From Saccharum officinarum (lineage: Eukaryota; Streptophyta; Magnoliopsida; Poales; Poaceae), in assembly GCA_020631735.1 (NCBI GenBank), contig CM036160.1, positions 111,458,680-111,522,679 of the forward strand: a stretch of 64,000 bases of DNA, read 5' to 3'. A model generated the notes under the pieces. That model saw only the letters and a list, made by a program, of their open reading frames with translations. It ran no database searches and was not told where the DNA came from. Positions 12,001 through 22,500 of the stretch are shown one piece after another (position 1 is the stretch's first letter; the number at the start of each line of letters is the position of its first letter). The position numbers and the translations under genes were made by a program.

Positions 12001-14276
12001 GGAAAAGACAATTTTACCCACTAGGAAGTATTACGAGTAACTTGGCTATTTCCCTTTTGTACCATTACACTTATATATGTTATGTACCATACAGGCATAA
12101 ATCATTCTGCATTCGTGCCAGTTCTTCCTTTCATCTGATTTTTTCCCTGAAAGCTCTGGCCTCTTGTGTGGTTTACCTTTATAGCACCTCAGCAGAGACA
12201 GCAAGCTTCTCCAGTTGGTGGTCTTGGGTGATTAAACAGATTGAGAAGGAAAGCAAGCAAGGGCTCAGCTCGTTAATTATTTTGGTCGCTTGGGAGATTT
12301 GGAAACAGCGCAACAATCGCGACTGTACGACAAAGGCTTTCACTGGAGTATTTGCAAAGAGGTTAGTACAGTAAGGAACTTGTGCTAGTGAGCAGACATT
12401 ATGACCCATACAGAACGAAGCATCCAACCATCAAGTCTCATCTAGCCATATGGAAGGTTATAAGTGTTGCTGTATTTGCAAAAGGAAAAAGGAGAAAGGA
12501 ATGGAGAGACAGAGAGGGGAGGGCCTATCTGCATATGCAGAGAGGATATGAATTATGAAAAAACAGAAAATGTTATCAACTATTGACATAATTTTTACTT
12601 GAATGAATAAAACATCGTTTTCTGCACCTGTTTCATAGTTGGGCAAAACAAAATCATAAGCCAATTCTTGCAAAGAAAATCAGAAGCCAATGTAGATTTT
12701 TCTTGTAATGTTTGGCAAAACTGTTGCGATTAGAGATAATATGCCAGCTGGGTCACGCATGGCCATGCAAGCTGTGCTGGTGTTTAACTATGCTGCAATT
12801 GCACTATGTCATAGAGGCATTATGTCATGTCGTTGCATTTACACAAAGAAATAGCAAAGCCTTGCTTCATTCTAAAGGGGCAAAATCATCTTTTACCTCA
12901 CCACTTCACAGCATTCTAGCACCCAACAGAAGTGGCATGGAGAGGAGCAAAATGGCCAACTTCTCCTGAGCTATACTGTGGTCAGACAGTTGAAATTCGG
13001 GGTTTGATGGAACCCCTGTCACCAGTCCGGGTTCGAAGGCTGCCACAAATTCTTACGAACAAAATCAGGATGTCTGAGTTTTTTAGGAAACAAAAACTTA
13101 AACCAGTGGCCTATAACAGAAACGATTTTTTCTGTGACAAAAGGGAGGAGTATAATTCCCTATGACAAAAAGGAGGAGTATAATTTCTAATGCGTTAAAG
13201 GAATTCTCTCTTACTACAGTCTAAGAAGGCACTCAATACCAAAATCTAGACACAAGAATTCTCTACAGTTCTAAGCATACCGAGCACAAAACATCAAATA
13301 ATTCACATGGCATTGCAATACCCTTGAAGTTAAAATCACATAGCAAATTCCAATGACCCATCGTTACCTGGTTAGCGAAAATATGATTAAGAATCCTCCT
13401 GCGGTATGCATAGATCGGCAGGCCCTCCTTAAGCCTCCGGCACTCACGCAGCAGCATCATATGCACCCTCACAAAGTCCACATCCGCACCTTCCACAGCC
13501 CCAAACAAGTCGACACCCTCCTCCTTGTCCCCCGATCCGCGCAACATTGCGCGCTGTATCGACCACATCGCCTCCTTGTACTCGGCAATTTTGGCATCGA
13601 TCAACTCCTTCTCAGACTCCAGTGTCTTCTTCTCGAGGTGCAGCTGATGGAAGTCGCGGAAGCTGTTACGCGAGCCCAGACGTTGCTTTACATCCCGTAT
13701 GGACGCCGCGAGCTCGGCGGAGCGGGCGGCCGAGAGGGCCACGAGGTCGGAGTTTAGGAGGCGGGAGGCGTGGTCGGCGAAGAGCGAGGCGAAGTGCGGC
13801 GAGGCGTGGGCGGCGAGGGCGGGGTGCGGTAGGTCCAGGGTGAGGAGGTGGAGCCCCTCGAGGCGGAGCGCCCACAGCTCGCGCGCGGCGGCCGCGGCGT
13901 CCGAGATGGAGGTAAAGACGAGGCGCGCGGCATGGCGGCCGGAGGAATGGACGGAGATGCTGGCCGGCGTCGGCGACTTGAGGTCCGCGACGAGGGCCTC
14001 CACCTCAATGGCGGTCGGGCCGGACAGATCGGGGCCCGGGCGGACGAGGAGTACCTCGAACTGCGACGGGGGAGGGGACGGCTGCACGTGGCAGTCGCGC
14101 TGGTGCTGGCCGCGGGGCTGATACCGGTGTTCGGTGCTGTAGTGTCGGTCGCGGTGGGGGTGTGAGTGAGGCTGGTACCGGTGTTCGTTGTGGTAGTGGT
14201 GGTCGCGGTGGAGGTGGGGAGGCTGTGGGACCCAATCCGGCGGGCGGAAGGGTCCGCGGTCCTGAGATCGGCGCAT
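6008..14276 (-). CDS. DEAH-box RNA helicase with C-terminal RING-IBR-RING E3 module (DEAH11/12 type)
   Basis: Three exons, 14276-13368, 11556-8436 and 7215-6008, spliced in phase to 5238 nt (1745 aa), close to the roughly 1775 aa of the Arabidopsis homologues. Residues 1-303 are low-complexity then a divergent N-domain. Helicase motifs follow: GETGSGKST at about 309-317, DEAH at 407-410, SAT at 439-441 and QRAGRAGR at 615-622, then HA2/OB-type sequence. The C-terminus holds RING1 (starting CPICLCELEDPF, about 1537), IBR (about 1624-1668) and RING2 (about 1696-1724), with the catalytic-type cysteine in EGCNHVEC at about 1709. The fusion predicts an ATP-dependent RNA-remodelling protein that can also transfer ubiquitin. 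Homologues are annotated as chloroplastic, but I see no clear transit peptide. An upstream in-frame ATG at 14423 would add 49 residues; I prefer 14276 since the extra part looks like leader sequence. Intron 1 contains an inverted-repeat element with a LINE scrap, intron 2 a SINE. Confidence 0.92.
7581..7725 (+). mobile_element. Au-like SINE in helicase intron 2
   Basis: A 145-bp insertion flanked by a perfect 14-bp target-site duplication ACTAATGCAACACA (7567-7580 and 7726-7739). Its 3' end reads CCCCAACTTGCTTGGGAC followed by a (TTG)n tail, the well-known ending of grass Au-type SINEs. It is probably 5'-truncated, as the tRNA-like head is not obvious. Confidence 0.82.
11955..12945. mobile_element. 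Inverted-repeat element in helicase intron 1
   Basis: Sequence around 11955-12022 (containing CATGCCACTTCTGTT and GGGTGTTATACTGCTGTGG) recurs in inverted, diverged form at about 12875-12945. The arms are about 70 bp, roughly three-quarters alike by eye. The layout suggests an old terminal-inverted-repeat transposon, but I could not define ends or a target duplication. Confidence 0.4.
12175..12374 (+). pseudogene. LINE ORF2 C-terminal fragment
   Basis: In the plus frame the segment encodes SSWWSWVIKQIEKES, then GLSSLIILVAWEIWKQRN. The latter matches the C-terminal zf-RVT tail of plant L1-type ORF2 proteins; compare LVLLVSWRLWKARN near the end of the intact LINE at 44069-47638. It is a short relic, lying between the inverted arms of the intronic element. 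Confidence 0.6.
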
Positions 14277-14604
14277 TGCTGCGGCGGTGGTTGCGAGGGC
14301 GGCGCCGGCGGCGCAGTTTCCAAGGGTTTGGGCCTTGGGAGAGGTTTTGGAGAGGGGAAAGGGGAACGGCCGCCGGGAACAGACGAGGCCACGAGGGGAA
14401 GAGGAAAAGGTGAGAGACGACAAGAGTCCCGATTCTTAAACTCAAAACGCGGGGCCCTGCTGATCGGGGATCAGGCATCGTGCACGTTTTAATTCGTGTT
14501 ATTTTTTTTATTGTATATATGCCCTGATCATTGCTGTTTTAAAAGACCACGGTGTCCGTATAAAAGAAAAAAGACCACGGTGCCAGCTCTAGTTTTTTTT
14601 AATA

Positions 14605-15301
14605 GGAAAGAGTCTAGATCACCCCACCCCTGAACTATTGACCCTGGAGCACGTAACCCCCTGAACTATAAAACGGTTTAATTTATCCCCTAAACTATTT
14701 AAAACCATCTATTTTACCCGGAGCGGTTTTCGACGGCGGTTTACTACAGTAACCATGAGTTGCTACAGTAATATCTGTTTTTATCTTTTCTATTTATTTT
14801 CGCTGAATATTTGAAAAATCATAGTAAATCACAAAAAAATCATAAAATAGAAAATCTAATTTTGTTAGACTCCACATGAGTAGATCTACACAGTGAACAT
14901 ATAATACGGTATGCTTTAGTACAAAGTTTTTGTTGTAGCTTTAGATTAATTGAAAAATCTAATTTAGACTAAAGCTATAGCAAAAACTTTGTACTAAAGC
15001 GTACCGTATTATATGTTCACTGTGTAGATCTACTCACGTGGAGTCCAACAAAATTAGATTTTCTATTTTATGATTTTTCTGTGATTTACTATGATTTTTC
15101 AAATACTCAGCGAAAATAAATAAAAAAATAAAAACAGATATTACTGTAGCAAACCCATGGTTACTGTAGCAACCCGCCGAAAAACCGCCCAGGGGTAAAA
15201 TAGACGGTTTTGGATAGTTCAGGGGGTAAATTAGACCGTTTTATAGTTCGGGGTTATGTGCTCCAAGGTCAATAGTCCAGGGGGTGATCTAGACTTTTTC
15301 C
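14605..15301. mobile_element. Long foldback element 1 (MULE-like)
   Basis: A 697-bp near-palindrome: arms of about 335 bp meet near 14950. The ends read GGAAAGAGTCTAGATCACCC and its near complement. Flanks TTTTTAATA (14596-14604) and TTTTTTATA (15302-15310) match at 8 of 9 bases, consistent with the 9-bp duplication of Mutator-like elements. No coding capacity. Closely related to the next element. Confidence 0.72.
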
Positions 15302-15555
15302 TTTTTTATATAAAAATGGTAATGACTTAATACAGACGAGCCTTTTTTTCCTTATACGGTCATAGCAAGACAAATAATACAGCCGGTAAACCGGCTACAA
15401 GGATCTTTACAATATTTTCTTAGCCTACTGATATTGTACTCATTCTATGTCCCTAAAGAAAATCATATTGACATCAGTAAGACATTCAAAAACAACTTCG
15501 ACCGTTACCTTTTGGCTATAAAATATTTATAAAATATAGTCAATATATACTTTTA

Positions 15556-16538
15556 GGAAAAAGTCTACATAATATCCCAACTATTCAGGGTGGATTACTT
15601 CAGCCCTAAAACTATAAAACTGGATTTTCTACCCTACTTTCTAACACCGGTCAAACCCAAGCGGTTTTGGACGGTGGTTCTGCTACAGCGACGGTGGTTT
15701 TATCTTGTTCTTTTTTATTTATTTTTGTTGAATCTTTGAAAAATCATAGTAAATCACAGAAAAATCATAAAATAGAAAATCCAATTTTGTTGGACTCCAC
15801 ATGAGTAGATCTACACAGAGAACATATAATATGGTATGCTCCAGTATAAAATTTTTGTTCTAACTTTAGATCTATGTTTTTCTGTAATTAATTGGAATAA
15901 TTCATAGTTGCAGCTTCTATGGCCAATTGTGGTGACATTTTCATGGTGGGCTAATTATTGCATGTTTCAACTGTAGTGAAAATTTCATACTCATTGAATT
16001 ATGTATAAATTAGTTATAGATTTATTTAGGTTTATGTTTTTTAAATCTATGCTTTATTTATGACTAAGTCATACATGATCCAATGAGTAAGAAATTTTTA
16101 CTATAATTCAAGCGTACAATAATTATCTCACCATAAAAATTTCATCACAATTGGACCATAAAAGCTGCAGTTATGAATTATTCCATTTAATTATATAGAA
16201 GCATAGATCTAAAGCTATAGCAAAAACTTTGTACTAAAGAATACCATATTATATGTTCACTGTGTAGATCTACTAATGTGGAGTCCAACAAACTTGGATT
16301 TTCTATTTTATGATTTTTCTGTGATTTACTATGATTTTTCAAAGATTTAGCAGAAATAAATAAAAAAGAAAAAGCAAAACCACTGTCAGTGTAGCAGAAC
16401 CATCGTCCAAAACTGCTTAGGGAGGGATGGGTTATTTGATCGGTTTTGGAAGTTCAGGAGGTAGAAAATTAAATTTTGTAGTATGGGGGTGAAGTAGTCC
16501 ACCCTGAATAGTTTAGGGGGTTATGTAGATTTTTTTCC
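15556..16538. mobile_element. Long foldback element 2 (MULE-like)
   Basis: A 983-bp relative of the previous element, with ends GGAAAAAGTCTACATAA and its near complement, and a perfect 10-bp flanking duplication TATACTTTTA (15546-15555 and 16539-16548). It shares internal words such as GAGTAGATCTACACAG with element 1. The central loop around 15900-16190 is itself partly palindromic. No coding capacity. Confidence 0.75.
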
Positions 16539-16548
16539 TATACTTTTA

Positions 16549-18345
16549 TAAAACTATATTTCGAAATAAATCCACTTACATCACTTTTATATTTTCAAAC
16601 TCAACCTAAAAGAATTTATTTGTAGTCGAGGTTTAAAATGTTTAACTTAACACAACCTCAAAAGTTCTTTAGGAACATGGAGGGAGGAATTAGTTTTTCA
16701 CTATTAATACATGGTCCACTTGTCTCTTTCATAAAGTTTCTTCTTTCTAGTGTTTAAGACGGCTGTAAGCTTACAGTCTGCTTCTCTTATCTCTCCTGTC
16801 ATCTCTTCTCCACCTCAGCATTTAACTAACTTATAGCCTGTTATTATACTTGCTCTCACACATGCTCCAGCGCCCGACGCGTGTGGTGGCTCCCACCAGT
16901 GCATTGTTCTTCTTCCCACCACATGCGTTCGCACCCAATGGTTCCATGCTCATCCCACCCCCTTCTTCCCCAACTCTAGCGGGCTTAGAAGAGAAGGGGT
17001 TTGGGGGAAGGCCGGCCAGTCATTGGGGACGACGGCAGGCCGGTTTAGGGACCCTAGCGGTGGTGGAGGCGACTGGGCTAGGGTGAGTGGGGAGCTCCAT
17101 GGCCGGAGCTCGCCGCATAAGAAGGAAGGGGTAGAAAGAAGCGGTCGTCGTGGGCACGCTAGGGTTTCATCCGAGCTCCGCAGCCGCGGAGCTCCGGTGA
17201 AACCCTACGTGCGGCGGGTAGGCGGTGGGCGGTGGTGGGGGTGATGAGCGCCGGAGAGGGAGAAGACATAGGAGAGAGAAGACGCCGAGGAGCAAGAAGG
17301 GTGCAAGCAAAATCGATTGTGCCTAAAAAAATATAGATTTAAGGTTTGTTTAGAACACAAGAATTTTATAGGAATCAATTCAACTTTATAAAAAATAGAG
17401 GGGCATAATTTTCGCCTTGCATAGCTCCTTTCCAAAAACAACATAATTCTATTTCCTGATAAGTCAAATAGTTTCAACTTCAACCACCTATAAATATCTT
17501 TTATATCAATTAAATATCATTATATTTAATTTACAAATATTTTGATAGTAAAATTTTGATAAATACTTATTTATCAAACTTGAGAGTTTGATTAGACTCA
17601 AACCTAAAATTATTATTTTTAGATGAAAGGAGTACTATCTAGTACTAGTAGCAAGGATTGTGAATCGATCTGTGATATGTAATAGGATCTCACGGAGTCG
17701 TGATAAGATAATATCGTATATTTTGATTATGTCATGTAACCATGATATTAAGTTTAGGATCATGATCTTCAAGACAACATTTATTATATTCCCTTTTAAA
17801 ATGTGAATTGAGGTTGTAAATCAAAATTATCATATTCTACCCTTTGCTAGTTATTATTCTTGTATTATACTTAGTATATTTTTTTTGTTAATAGTATTTT
17901 TCGAATTTAATGCTAAAATTAAATCCTACATCGAATACAATCAAGTTCATTTGAAGGTTAGGTCACTAATGTACATAAGGTTACTTGTTTTAACTACACG
18001 AATCAAAATCAAAGTTTTAGGCAGTTTGGCAGGACTCCTGCTTCTCCTAAAGAGGTTACGATTTTGGCTCCTTTTACGGAGAAGCTTCTGAAACCATTTT
18101 GAAACAACTTCAACGATAGTTTTATAATATTTTATGTTAAGTTTACGAGGAGAAACTGGCAGAAGCCATGTTTTCATGGCCTTGCCTCAGTGAAAAAAGC
18201 TCCAGCTCCTTACAAGGAGCTATTTCTTATATGGTCGTTTGGCTCGATCTCGCGACAAGAGCCACAAGAAACCAAAATCTAAAGCCAAGATGCCAAAAGA
18301 ACTCTAAATTTTAGGCATGTTTAAAATAATTCCTTAAAAAATATA
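16549..18345. other. Gene-free stretch upstream of COX6B 3' end
   Basis: From about 16755 to 16860 there is MITE-like sequence (GCTGTAAGCTTACAGTCTGC and following), then a GC-rich block to about 17300 with short open frames but no recognisable protein. From 17340 to 18300 the sequence is AT-rich with probable transposon debris, including a TTGGCAGGACTCC-type MITE fragment near 18030-18240. I see no supported gene. Confidence 0.4.
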
Positions 18346-18487
18346 CTTTATCCATTCCAAATTATAAATCATTTTGACTTTTTTAATATATATAACTTTT
18401 ATTATGTACTTATATATACTATACCTAGATGCATAGTAAAAGTAATGTATCTAGAAAAGATTTTAAAAAAATTTGGAATGTAGGGAG
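18346..18487. mobile_element. Stowaway-type MITE
   Basis: 142 bp, starting CTTTATCCATTCCAAATTAT and ending in the near complement (AAATTTGGAATGTAGGGAG), with TA on both sides (18344-18345 and 18488-18489). It belongs to the same family as the MITE in the GEM-like intron. Confidence 0.8.
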
Positions 18488-18831
18488 TACTGTCCTTCTT
18501 TATTATCTTTGCCATGCCACCTAATACGTACTCCCAGTCGTTTTCGCTTCCCGAAAAACAATTTTGACTAAATATATATTAAAAATATTAATATTTTTGG
18601 TACATAATTAGTTTCCATGGAAAGATCTTTGAATTAATTTTTTAATAAATTCATTTGGAGATACAAATGTCTCACGTATTTTCTACAAATCGAGTTAAAC
18701 TTATGACACGTACACCAACGACGACAGTTATTTAGGGACGGAGGAAGTACATTTGGATGTGTCTATGACAACATTTTAGGACAGTGTTGGATGCGTCTCA
18801 AAAACATTTGCAGGTCATGCACAATCTAAAC

Positions 18832-19164
18832 GCCTGACGCAACCATCGCCGCTCGGTTCCGTGAGACGTTCTGAGAGCCGTTGTCGTCGTCCAAGCGCGA
18901 GGCATTGCAGGAACTCTTCCCCTTGATCGGTGCTCGCGAGCGGCGGCGCATGCGCCTCGACTAGCGGGGTCATCTCCCCTCGTCGCAAAATTTGTTCTTT
19001 TCTTAGTACACTATCTTAGCTCCACCGTCAAGCCGGTGATCTGTGTTAGTGTGCGTCTGTGCGGTGTCCTCGGCAACTCGCTGTAGTTCGCCACATAACT
19101 ATGTTGTATCAACTCTAACTTCTCTTAATGAAACACGTGCCAAGCACGTTCTTGGAAAAAAAAA
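18832..19164 (+). mobile_element. 5'-truncated LINE 3' end
   Basis: A 333-bp insertion ending in TTAATGAAACACG..., a short stem and poly(A), like the 3' end of the full-length LINE near 47750. It is bounded by a 14-bp target duplication TGCACAATCTAAAC at 18818-18831 and 19165-19178. Only 3' untranslated-type sequence is left. Confidence 0.82.
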
Positions 19165-19519
19165 TGCACAATCTAAACCATCTCGACGTACAAAAAAAAA
19201 TCGTTCCGTTCAGTGTGGAAGGCATTACTGTTGCCCCCATATGAACCATTTTGGGACTCAAATCCGTTCCGTTCAGTCCGGTGTCGGAGAGAAGTATCAA
19301 TTACATTATCCGCCTTTGGGACTCAAATCCATTGCCACTCAAAGTTGGCTTAAAGAACGGTATACGAGGGATTTAGAAACGATTCCTTGCACCTCAAACC
19401 TAAACTTTTATTTTTGACAAAACTCTGAAAAGGTACTTGTGAATTGTGATAGTCCTTGTAGCTAAGTATTAACGAAGGCAAGGTGTCAGAACGAGCACAG
19501 CTTCTCTCTCTGAGCAGCG

Positions 19520-22500
19520 TTACAGGGGTCCAGGGAACGTGCCATTTTCACGTTGCTCGTTCCAACGCTCAATCTACCAAAAAAAAAACACAACCATATC
19601 ATCGAACTAAGCAACAAAGAGTAGTTCAAGTCAGAATAGCCAGATTTGCTGCAGCTAGAAAACAGTAGTATAACATAAGCTCAAGAACAAGGAGCAAACA
19701 TGCTTGACAAAGGACACCAACCCCTGAAAGTTAATCACAAAGGCAACCAGCAAAATTAGAACTAAAGCTTAAATAAGTACTGTATAAAACATTCAGCATA
19801 GCATACTATATCGTCACTTTAACTCAGCTATGCACATATACTTTCTTGGTAGCAATATGAGCTAAATGGTTAAATCAATTTAGTTGAAGAAACTATTGTT
19901 TTATTGAATAATTACTTTGATTTCTGAAATACCAGACAAAAGGCATCTAAAACTGTGGGTCACATAAATAAAAGTATAAAACATTGAGATATGAATTGTC
20001 AAGGGCGTCGAGCCCTTGGCTGGCCGGACCGCGGCTACGTAGTTCGTAGCCGTCGGCCGTCTTCTCCGGTGAGGTTATACCCCTCTACCGTAGGCTTAGT
20101 TGAGAGACAGAGAGGATTAAGGATAATGATCTTGCTTGCCTTCATTGTCTTTTGGAATTACATATAAATAGCCAATCAGCCAACTAATCTTGGAAACAAA
20201 CTAATCTTTGCAAACTAAGGAAACCAACTCGTAAAATCAAGGCCAGCCCTTAGCCACTCGATCTGGCCTGGCTGCTGGGCGCGCCTCCGCTCGCTGCTGC
20301 CGCGCGCGCTGCGGCTCACCTGATGTCTTGGGCCCGCCGCTGACGTGTGTACGTGCGGCCCCACATGACATCTCTCCCCCCCTCGAGGTCCAGCTCGTTC
20401 TCGAGCTGAAAGGTGGGGTACTGTTGGCGGAAGCCATCAAGGTCCTCCCAGGTCGCCGAGGACGCCGGTTCGCCGCGCCAATGCACCAGTAGTTGGCGGA
20501 CCCCGCGGGCCAAGCGTGTCTGCTCCACGCGTTCTGGCACGGGACGATGGAGTCGTGGTGGATGTCCGGCAGTGAGGGCGATACGTCGGGTGGTGTACTG
20601 ACGAACTTCTTGAGGGTGTTGATGTGGAAGACGTCATGGATCCTGGCCTACGGCGGCAGCTTGAGTCGTACCGCAACGTCGTTGATGAGCTCGATGACCT
20701 TATAGGGCCCGAGGTAGCACGCCTTGAGCTTGCCGGCGGTGGCTTGGGGCAGGGACGAGGCAGTCCGCTGGCGAAGACGAAGTAGCGCCCAGTCGCCCAC
20801 TTGGTAGTGAACAGGGCGGTGGTGTTTGTCGTAGTGGCGCTTCTGAACGGCTTGGGCCTGCTGCAGGCGGTACCGCACATCAGCAAGAAAAGCCTCGTGC
20901 TCCTCCATGTCGCGCGCGACTGCTGCAACCCGTGTCTCACCTGGATCGTAGGAGCGGATCGTTAGAGGATCGCGCCCGTAGACCACGCGGAACGACGTCT
21001 CCCGCAGTGATGACTGGTAGGCCGTGTTGTACACATACTCAGCCCATGGCAACCACCGCAGCCACTGCCGGGGGCGATCACCGGTGAAGCACCGCAGGTA
21101 CATGACGATGACGCGGTTGGCGGCCTCCGTCTGGCTGTCCGACTGAGGGTGAAAGGTCGTTGTCATGTGCAGCTTCGTTCCCATGAGGCGCATCAATTCG
21201 CGCCAGAACGCCGACGTGAACACCGGGTCGCGGTCGGACACTATCGACTGCGGCATGCCATGGAGGCGCACGATGTCGGCGAAGAAGGCTTGCGCCACTG
21301 TCTCGGCGGTATACGGGTGCGCCAGTGCGATGAAGTGGCAGTACTTGCTGAAGCGGTCGACGACGAAGAGGATCACCGACTTGCCATTGACCCGGGGAAG
21401 AGCTTCGATGAAGTCGAGGCCGATATCCGCCCAGACGATGGTGGGAACAGGCAGCGACATGAGAAGCCCCGCGCGGGAGCAGATGTTCAGACTTGTACCG
21501 CTGGCAAGTGATGCAGCTCCTCACGAAATCCTGCACAAGGCGCCTCATGTGGGGAAAGTGAAAGTCCCTGCGGAGGCGGTGCATCGTACGCTGGACCCCT
21601 TCGTGCCCATCATCGTGGACAGCTCCGACGATCTCCTGCAAAAGGGGTGAGGCGGGCGGAATATAGAGGCGGTCGTCGTAGAGGATCATGTCATCCCGCA
21701 CGGTCCAGGGTGCCGCACGCATTCCAGCCTGGATGTCACCGTGGATGGTGACCAGCGCGGGGTCGGTTGCCTGGGCCTGTCGGAGCCGCGCGATGAAGTC
21801 GAACCGCGGAGCCGACACCACGCGGAGGTCGCCCATGGTGTCCTCTTCGGTGTCGCGGTGAGATAGAGCGTCGGCGACTGTGTTGGAGACGCCCGACTTG
21901 TACTCGACGGCGAAGTCGAAGCCGAGGAGCTTTCCCACCCAGTGGTGCTGCGGGATGGTGGCGAGCCGTTGGTCGAGGAGATATTTGAGGCTGTAGTGAT
22001 CGGTCTTGACGACGAATCTCCGCCCCCAGAGGTACGGCCTCTAATGCCGCACGGCGAGCACCAAGCCGATGAGCTCACGCTCGTACGCCGCGAGCGATCG
22101 ATGCCGTGGCGCCACTGGTCTGCTGAAGAAGGCGATCGGGTGGCCCTCCTGGAGAAGCACGACGCTGAACCCGTAGGTGGATGCGTCGCACTCGACGACG
22201 GACAACTTGGTGAAGTCCGGCAACGTCAGCACCGGCGCGGACGTCACAGCGCCCTTGACCGCGCTGAAGGCCGCCGCTGCCTCGGCGTTCCACGCGAACC
22301 CCTCCTTCAGGAGCGCCGTGAGGGGGGCTGCAATGGTGCCGTAGTTGTGGACGAACTTCCTGTAGTAGCCCGCCAAGCCGAGGAAGCCCCGCACCGCCCG
22401 TGCCGATCGAGGCACGACCAGTCGTGGATGGCCCGGACCTTTGACGGGTCCATGGCGACGCCTGTCGCGGATATGACATGTCCCAGGTACGTGACGGATG

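Noticed and set aside
12458..13165. Short frames in helicase intron 1
   Set aside because: Under 90 codons, no motifs, and inside an intron with transposon debris.
16850..17086. Short plus-strand frame (79 codons in the second copy) seen in both repeat copies
   Set aside because: Its presence in both copies only reflects the assembly repeat, so it is not evidence of conservation. No motif, no splice context.
19043..19417. 124-codon plus-strand frame
   Set aside because: It crosses the end of the truncated LINE, its poly(A) tail and the target duplication, so it cannot be a natural gene.
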